Assembly: GCA_937916415.1 (NCBI GenBank)
Contig: CALGGH010000071.1
Coordinates: 1-10,701 of the forward strand
DNA from: an uncultured Lachnospiraceae bacterium
GTDB taxonomy: Bacteria > Bacillota > Clostridia > Lachnospirales > Lachnospiraceae
Length of the DNA: 10,701 bases
Direction: 5' to 3'
Below are positions 6,652-10,701 of the stretch, one piece after another. Made by a program: the position numbers and the translations under genes. Position 1 is the first letter of the stretch. Each line of letters opens with the position of its first letter. The notes below the pieces were generated by a model that worked only from the letters and a program-made list of their open reading frames with translations, was not told the DNA's origin and ran no database searches.

Positions 6652-8901
6652 ATGGGAATCGTCAATAATTACGTCATATCGGCGGGCTTGTCGCTCATTC
6701 TTATTGGAATGGGCATGACCGCCATGATACTCGGGCTTCAGCTGTACCGCGAGAATCTCAATACCGTGGGCGGTCGCAAGATGTTTTTTGTGTTTGCCAG
6801 CGTTTTTGTATGGGATCTGGGATATGCCTGGATGGGCTTGAGCTATGACAGCGGTTTTGCGTACGTGGCCAGGGCGATCGCTCTCGTGGGCGTATTCTTT
6901 TACATGCCCGTCATCATAGAATATACCGGGTTCCTGGCGGGGCATCCGTTCAAAAGCAGGATCGCGTTTCACGTGATCTACGGGATCGCGTCATTCATCA
7001 GCTGGATCAACATCATAGGTCCCGATGCGGCAGAGTTTACCATGACCGGCTGGGGCTACTGGTACACCACCCGGGTCAGCTGGGCCAGGTATCTGCAGTT
7101 CGCGTGCATTCTCGCTGCCGTTGGATATTATTATTACGTGCTCAGGTACTGGTGGGTCAGGATCGAGCTTAAGAGGGAGCATCAGATCATCCGCAGGTTC
7201 ATGTGGTTTGCTCCCGTCGTCTTCACGGGGTACGTGTTTGACACCCTGCTGCCTTCGCTTTTTCACGTTTCGGCCGTTCCGGGAAGTGCCGTCACGGCGT
7301 TCATATCCGCCCTCATGCTGTATGGAATTTCCCTCAGGTACAAGGCGTTCGGCATCTCGGAGAGCAACGTCAGCGAGTACGTGTTCAGGGACGTCGGGGT
7401 TCCCGTGCTGATCATGGACTGGCGCGGACGCATCGTGATGTGGAACAGCACCGCTTCCAAGTATTTCAACAAGCCCGGAAACGCTCTGTACGGACTCATG
7501 CGCAGCGACCTGGTGTCGCTTCCCGACGAGGACTACATCCTGAAGGACATAGGCGGTGAAGAGATATTCGTGACCAACGACAGGAGACTGTACTGTGAAT
7601 TCGTCACGACCGAGATATTCGATGAATTCCATGAGCTCCTCTACACCATTTGCTTCATCACGGACATTACCGAGACGCAGAACGCGCTCAGGATGATGGA
7701 TGAAGGCCGCAAGATCGCCGAATCCGCCAACAGGGCCAAGAGCGCCTTTTTGACCAACATGAGCCATGAGATACGCACGCCCATGAACGCGATCATAGGC
7801 ATGAGCGACATACTGCTCCGGAATCCCGAGCTTGGGAATGAAGAAAAGCAGCAGGTGCGGAGCATCCGTGAGGCGGGAGAAAGCTTGCTGGGGATCATCA
7901 ACGACGTGCTGGACATCTCCAAGATCGAGGCGGGCCGCTATGAGATGGTCGACAATGCGTACGTGGTGTCAGACATGGTCAATGCCATCAGCAGCATCAT
8001 CAGGATGCGCATCAGCAGCACTTCGCTTGAATACATAGTGGACGTGGATCCTGCCATGCCAAAGGTTCTCATCGGAGATGAACTCAGGATCAGGCAGATA
8101 CTCATCAATCTCCTGGGCAATGCGGTCAAATTCACGGACAGCGGTTTCATCAGGCTGGCCATGAGGGGTCGCGCCGAGGGTGACGCATACAGGGTTTATG
8201 CGGACGTCGAGGACAGCGGAATAGGCATCCGGGAGGCTGACCTGGCAAGGATATTTGAGGCGTTCAATCAGGTGGATACGCACAAGAACCGCAACAAGCA
8301 GGGTACCGGACTGGGGCTTTCCATAGCCCTGCGCCTGGCCCAGGCCATGGACGGCAGCATTTCCGTTGAAAGTGAGTATGGCAAGGGCACTGTATTTCAT
8401 CTGCAGTTCATGCAAAAAATGGACAGGTATGAACCCATGGGCGAGGATGCCAGCGAAAAGCTACGTTCCGATGAGTATGAATACTCCCAGGCGGACAGGA
8501 GCGTCGAATACGTGCAGCATCCGGGCAAAAGCGTGCTGGTGGTGGATGATTCCAAGGTCAACCTGATGGTGGCAAAGGGTCTGCTGGCTCCTTACGGCAT
8601 GGAAGTGGAGCTGCTCAACAGCGGACGAAAGGCAGTTGAGGCCGTCTCTGCCAGGGATTACGACCTGATATTCATGGATCACATGATGCCCGAGATGGAC
8701 GGAGTGGAGACCACCCATGCCATCAGGGCCCTGGGCGGACACAATGCGTCCGTGCCGATCGTTGCCCTGACCGCCAATGCCATAGACGGAACCCGTGAAC
8801 GGCTCCTGTCCGAGGGCATGCAGGATTTCATCACCAAACCGATAGACAAGATCGAACTCAATGACGCGATCGAGCGTTTCTGTTCGGGAAGGACTGTTTA
8901 A
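6652..8901 (+). CDS. Hybrid sensor histidine kinase (7TM-PAS-HisKA-HATPase-REC)
   Basis: Membrane two-component kinase of 749 residues. Seven hydrophobic segments lie at about 8-29, 43-62, 70-91, 103-122, 146-168, 183-204 and 210-228, resembling the 7TM-type sensor of histidine kinases. Residues about 240-342 form a PAS-like region (VPVLIMDWRGRIVMWN, then CFITDITE). The HisKA H-box is NMSHEIRTPMNAIIGM with phosphoacceptor His372. The ATPase domain has the N-box (NLLGNAVKFT, Asn490), DSGIGI at 521-526 and GTGLGLSIA at 551-559. A linker of about 40 residues leads to a receiver domain with Asp632/Asp633, phosphoacceptor Asp676 (FMDHMMPEMDG) and Lys729. No HPt domain and no DNA-binding output is present, so a separate phosphotransfer protein and regulator would be expected elsewhere. 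It starts 14 bases after rseP with a weak ribosome site and ends before a terminator, so it is probably the last gene of the long operon. The signal sensed is unknown. Confidence 0.93.
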   Translation: MGIVNNYVISAGLSLILIGMGMTAMILGLQLYRENLNTVGGRKMFFVFASVFVWDLGYAWMGLSYDSGFAYVARAIALVGVFFYMPVIIEYTGFLAGHPFKSRIAFHVIYGIASFISWINIIGPDAAEFTMTGWGYWYTTRVSWARYLQFACILAAVGYYYYVLRYWWVRIELKREHQIIRRFMWFAPVVFTGYVFDTLLPSLFHVSAVPGSAVTAFISALMLYGISLRYKAFGISESNVSEYVFRDVGVPVLIMDWRGRIVMWNSTASKYFNKPGNALYGLMRSDLVSLPDEDYILKDIGGEEIFVTNDRRLYCEFVTTEIFDEFHELLYTICFITDITETQNALRMMDEGRKIAESANRAKSAFLTNMSHEIRTPMNAIIGMSDILLRNPELGNEEKQQVRSIREAGESLLGIINDVLDISKIEAGRYEMVDNAYVVSDMVNAISSIIRMRISSTSLEYIVDVDPAMPKVLIGDELRIRQILINLLGNAVKFTDSGFIRLAMRGRAEGDAYRVYADVEDSGIGIREADLARIFEAFNQVDTHKNRNKQGTGLGLSIALRLAQAMDGSISVESEYGKGTVFHLQFMQKMDRYEPMGEDASEKLRSDEYEYSQADRSVEYVQHPGKSVLVVDDSKVNLMVAKGLLAPYGMEVELLNSGRKAVEAVSARDYDLIFMDHMMPEMDGVETTHAIRALGGHNASVPIVALTANAIDGTRERLLSEGMQDFITKPIDKIELNDAIERFCSGRTV

Positions 8902-8933
8902 TTACGATTAATTGCGTCTTTCCAAAAAAGGCA

Positions 8934-8962
8934 TTGCACGCCGCTTCTTTTTGAGATATACT
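8934..8962 (+). promoter_or_regulatory. Candidate sigma-A-like promoter upstream of the PP2C gene
   Basis: TTGCAC at 8934-8939, a 17-base spacer, and TATACT at 8957-8962 (5 of 6 matches to TATAAT). The predicted start is A8969 or A8970. This is the best promoter match in the window, lying in a noncoding AT-rich stretch. The intrinsic terminator begins only about seven bases after the predicted start, so either this promoter is attenuated or the match is coincidental. Confidence 0.5.
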
Positions 8963-8975
8963 TTTTTCAATTCGT

Positions 8976-8995
8976 GGATCGATTCGATCCTTTTT
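8976..8995 (+). terminator. Intrinsic terminator after the histidine kinase gene
   Basis: GGATCG (8976-8981), loop ATT (8982-8984), CGATCC (8985-8990), then TTTTT (8991-8995). A perfect six-pair stem with an immediate T-run. It lies 74 bases after the kinase stop codon and probably ends the long pyrH-to-kinase transcript. The reverse strand lacks a matching T-run, so it acts in one direction. The rest of the 164-base gap (8902-9065) holds the candidate promoter and a weak five-pair hairpin near 9012-9029, with no small gene visible. Confidence 0.75.
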
Positions 8996-9065
8996 CACCA
9001 AAACACTCTTAATCAGGATTCATGCTGATCTTTTTGGCATGTCTTTGCATACGGAGGAATGACTT

Positions 9066-9761
9066 ATGTTCAGTGGTATTTACTGGGGCATGGGCCGTCG
9101 CCGCTCCAATGAGGACACCCTGGCGCTGGAACTGGTGCGCACCGAAAAGGGGCTGTCGGCACTGGCCGTGGTCTGCGACGGCATAGGTACGCTTGATCAC
9201 GGCGAGATCGTCAGCGGATACGTGACGGAATGCCTGGTCAAATGGTTTTATGGAGTCGGAATGCACATGTCGGGCGCTTCCCGTGCGGCGATACGCAGGA
9301 GCCTGTCCAGGTGCACGTATGACTGTCACCTGGAGCTGAAGGCCCGCTCTGCCAAGGCAGACCTTAGGTGGGGATGCACCATGACGGCCGTGTGTCTGTG
9401 GAATTCCCGCTACGCATGCGCGCATCTGGGGGATTCGGAGGCAGTGCTCCTGGCTCCCGGCGGCATCAGGCGCGTGACCGAGCCGCACAGGAACGAAAGC
9501 GGACAGCTGGTCAAGTGCGTGGGCAGCATGGGGTATTTCCCGCCTGACGTGCGGTTCGGCAGGTTGGGGAAGGGGCGCGGAATGCTGGTTGCCAGTGACG
9601 GATTCATGGAAAAGCTGACGGATGAGGAAGTTGGGGAGATGCTTAGGATACGAGGGGAGATGTCGGATGAAGCCATAGAGAGGAGGCTGGCGGCCATGGG
9701 AGCGGAAACGGAACGCAGGGGAGGTTCGGACAATCGCAGCGCGGTGTGCATTTTCAGGTAA
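9066..9761 (+). CDS. PP2C-family serine/threonine protein phosphatase
   Basis: Mn/Mg-dependent phosphatase that removes phosphate from Ser/Thr residues, cytosolic, probably opposing the kinase encoded next. At 231 residues it is a minimal PPM domain, near the length of bacterial PrpC/Stp proteins. Motifs: RRRSNEDTLAL at 11-21 (motif 1, Asp17), VVCDGIGTLDHGEIVS at 35-50 (metal Asp38; GIGT replaces the usual GMGG), WGCTMTAV at 102-109 (family usually GTTA-like), HLGDSEAVL at 120-128, ASDGFMEKLTDEE at 176-188 (metal Asp178) and GGSDNRSAV at 219-227 (metal Asp222). No membrane segment is seen. ATG 9066 has a perfect GGAGG at 9053-9057, 8 bases upstream. The stop overlaps the Shine-Dalgarno run of the kinase gene, so the two genes are translated from one message. 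Family is firm; targets are unknown. Confidence 0.93.
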   Translation: MFSGIYWGMGRRRSNEDTLALELVRTEKGLSALAVVCDGIGTLDHGEIVSGYVTECLVKWFYGVGMHMSGASRAAIRRSLSRCTYDCHLELKARSAKADLRWGCTMTAVCLWNSRYACAHLGDSEAVLLAPGGIRRVTEPHRNESGQLVKCVGSMGYFPPDVRFGRLGKGRGMLVASDGFMEKLTDEEVGEMLRIRGEMSDEAIERRLAAMGAETERRGGSDNRSAVCIFR

Positions 9762-9774
9762 GGAGGAGGAAGGA
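9761..9774 (+). promoter_or_regulatory. Extended purine-rich ribosome binding site of the kinase gene
   Basis: AGGAGGAGGAAGGA begins on the last base of the phosphatase stop codon (TAA 9759-9761). It contains two overlapping GGAGG cores, at 9762-9766 (9 bases from the start) and 9765-9769 (6 bases from the start). Such a strong site touching the previous stop favours efficient, linked translation of phosphatase and kinase. Confidence 0.7.
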
Positions 9775-9775
9775 T

Positions 9776-10701
9776 ATGAGCATAGAACAGGTTACGCAGA
9801 ATGACGTGGAGAGGATGATGGGGGACAGGTTCAGGATAGATGAGCTGGCAGGGAATGGAGGCTTTGGCGACGTGTACAGGGGCTATGACAACCGAATGAG
9901 CCGCCCGGTGGCCGTCAAGGTGGTCAGGTCCCTTGGGGACAAGGAGGCGGACGTGCTGATCAGCCTGGATCATCCCGGCCTGCCCAGGCTATATGACGTG
10001 ATACGCGGCGTGGACGTGACGATCATGATCATGGAATGGATCCCGGGGGTGGATCTGGAGAAATACGTATCGATGAACGGCGCGGTTTCCGAGAAGACTT
10101 CGGTGCACATAGGACTGGAGCTGCTGGACATACTTGACTACCTGCACGGACATAAGCCCAGCATAGTGTATCAGGATCTCAAGCCGTCCAACATCATGCT
10201 CATGCCGGACGGTCACGTCAAGCTGGTTGATTTTGGAACGGCACTGGTGATGGATTACGGGGATGAGGATACCATCCTTGCCGGAACCGTGGGATATGGT
10301 GCGCCTGAACAGCGCGGCATCACCGGCAGCAGGCATGCGTCCAAACGGAGCGACCTCTATGCCTGGGGCGCCGTGATGTACAGCCTGTTGAGCGGGATCA
10401 TGCTCAATCATCCACCCTATACGATGAAGAAGGTCCGTACGGTTTGCCCGGGATTATCCTATGGTGTGTCGCACGTGGTTTCGAAGTGCACGAAACGGTG
10501 CGAACGGGACAGGTATGAGAGCGCACGGGACGTATCCAGGGCCCTCAGCCACAGGAATGCCGTCAATGCCGCGTGCAGGGTGCTTTTCACGGTCATGTAC
10601 CTGGCCTGCATACTGCCATTTTTGTGGATGTGGAGAAAAATGTACCTGGCCGGAGACTATTATCTGGGAAGCAGGGTCATTCATACCGCGGAATGGCTCG
10701 C
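9776..10701 (+). CDS. Membrane-anchored eukaryotic-type Ser/Thr protein kinase, 5' part (cut by window end)
   Basis: The frame from ATG 9776 stays open for 308 codons to the window edge. Kinase-domain landmarks by residue: glycine-rich loop GNGGFGDVY at 26-34, VAVK with ATP-binding Lys48, likely helix-C Glu57 in KEADVL (only nine residues after the Lys, so this loop is short), hinge MEWIPG at 86-91, catalytic loop VYQDLKPSN at 131-139 with Asp134, DFG at 152-154, and APEQ at 176-179. The catalytic loop reads YQD instead of HRD, making it a non-RD kinase, so activation-loop phosphorylation may matter less. The lobe ends near RYESARDVSRAL. A hydrophobic helix follows at about 263-283 (VLFTVMYLACILPFLWMW), placing the kinase inside and the missing C-terminal part outside. 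Whether PASTA or another sensor follows cannot be seen. It sits 14 bases after its cognate phosphatase. Confidence 0.92.
   Translation, partial: MSIEQVTQNDVERMMGDRFRIDELAGNGGFGDVYRGYDNRMSRPVAVKVVRSLGDKEADVLISLDHPGLPRLYDVIRGVDVTIMIMEWIPGVDLEKYVSMNGAVSEKTSVHIGLELLDILDYLHGHKPSIVYQDLKPSNIMLMPDGHVKLVDFGTALVMDYGDEDTILAGTVGYGAPEQRGITGSRHASKRSDLYAWGAVMYSLLSGIMLNHPPYTMKKVRTVCPGLSYGVSHVVSKCTKRCERDRYESARDVSRALSHRNAVNAACRVLFTVMYLACILPFLWMWRKMYLAGDYYLGSRVIHTAEWL

Noticed and set aside
9012..9029. Second hairpin ATCAG/CTGAT followed by CTTTTT upstream of the PP2C gene
   Set aside because: Only five mostly weak pairs with an eight-base loop; unlikely to be a stable terminator.
9009..9488. Antisense open frame covering the PP2C gene start and its leader
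   Set aside because: Most of it is the shadow of the PP2C gene; no ribosome site or family resemblance was found.

Overview
The window looks like a piece of a moderately GC-rich Firmicutes chromosome, most likely class Clostridia and close to Lachnospiraceae. The evidence is the conserved run pyrH-frr-uppS-cdsA-dxr-rseP, a bactofilin with a Lachnospiraceae-like N-terminus (starting MGFFSDLKDDLSQAVNEMMP), and frequent AGG (Arg) and ATA (Ile) codons. Genus and species cannot be named from the sequence alone. All supported genes lie on the + strand, and coding density is very high.

Layout. (1) 1-467: 3' part of a NodB-type polysaccharide deacetylase. (2) 468-538: short AT-rich gap with a candidate promoter and a perfect 7-bp inverted repeat. 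(3) 539-1393: bactofilin (polymer-forming cytoskeletal protein). (4) 1437-6637: six tightly spaced housekeeping genes: UMP kinase (pyrH), ribosome recycling factor (frr), undecaprenyl diphosphate synthase (uppS), CDP-diglyceride synthase (cdsA), DXP reductoisomerase (dxr) and an RseP/RasP-type site-2 protease. A terminator-like hairpin separates frr from uppS. (5) 6652-8901: a large hybrid histidine kinase (7 TM segments, PAS-like region, HisKA, HATPase, receiver) starting 14 bases after rseP. (6) 8902-9065: intergenic region with a good sigma-A-like promoter followed at once by an intrinsic terminator. (7) 9066-9761: PP2C-type Ser/Thr phosphatase. (8) 9776-end: membrane-anchored eukaryotic-type Ser/Thr kinase, cut by the window edge.

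How the genes fit together. Dxr (MEP isoprenoid pathway) feeds prenyl diphosphates to UppS, which makes the lipid carrier for cell-wall polymers. CdsA makes CDP-diacylglycerol for phospholipids, PyrH makes UDP on the route to UTP and CTP (CTP is the CdsA substrate), and RseP cleaves within the membrane. A bactofilin and a polysaccharide deacetylase upstream add to a cell-envelope theme. The last three genes are signalling proteins: a hybrid two-component kinase, and a phosphatase/kinase pair that forms a classic reversible Ser/Thr phosphorylation switch.

Most of the window is ordinary conserved content. I see no mobile element, CRISPR array, tRNA, rRNA or clear novel system. The points worth a second look are the bactofilin in front of pyrH, a 16-bp tandem duplication that lengthens the PyrH C-terminus, the hairpin between frr and uppS, the hybrid kinase directly behind rseP, the promoter-terminator arrangement before the PP2C gene, and the kinase with a YQD catalytic loop.
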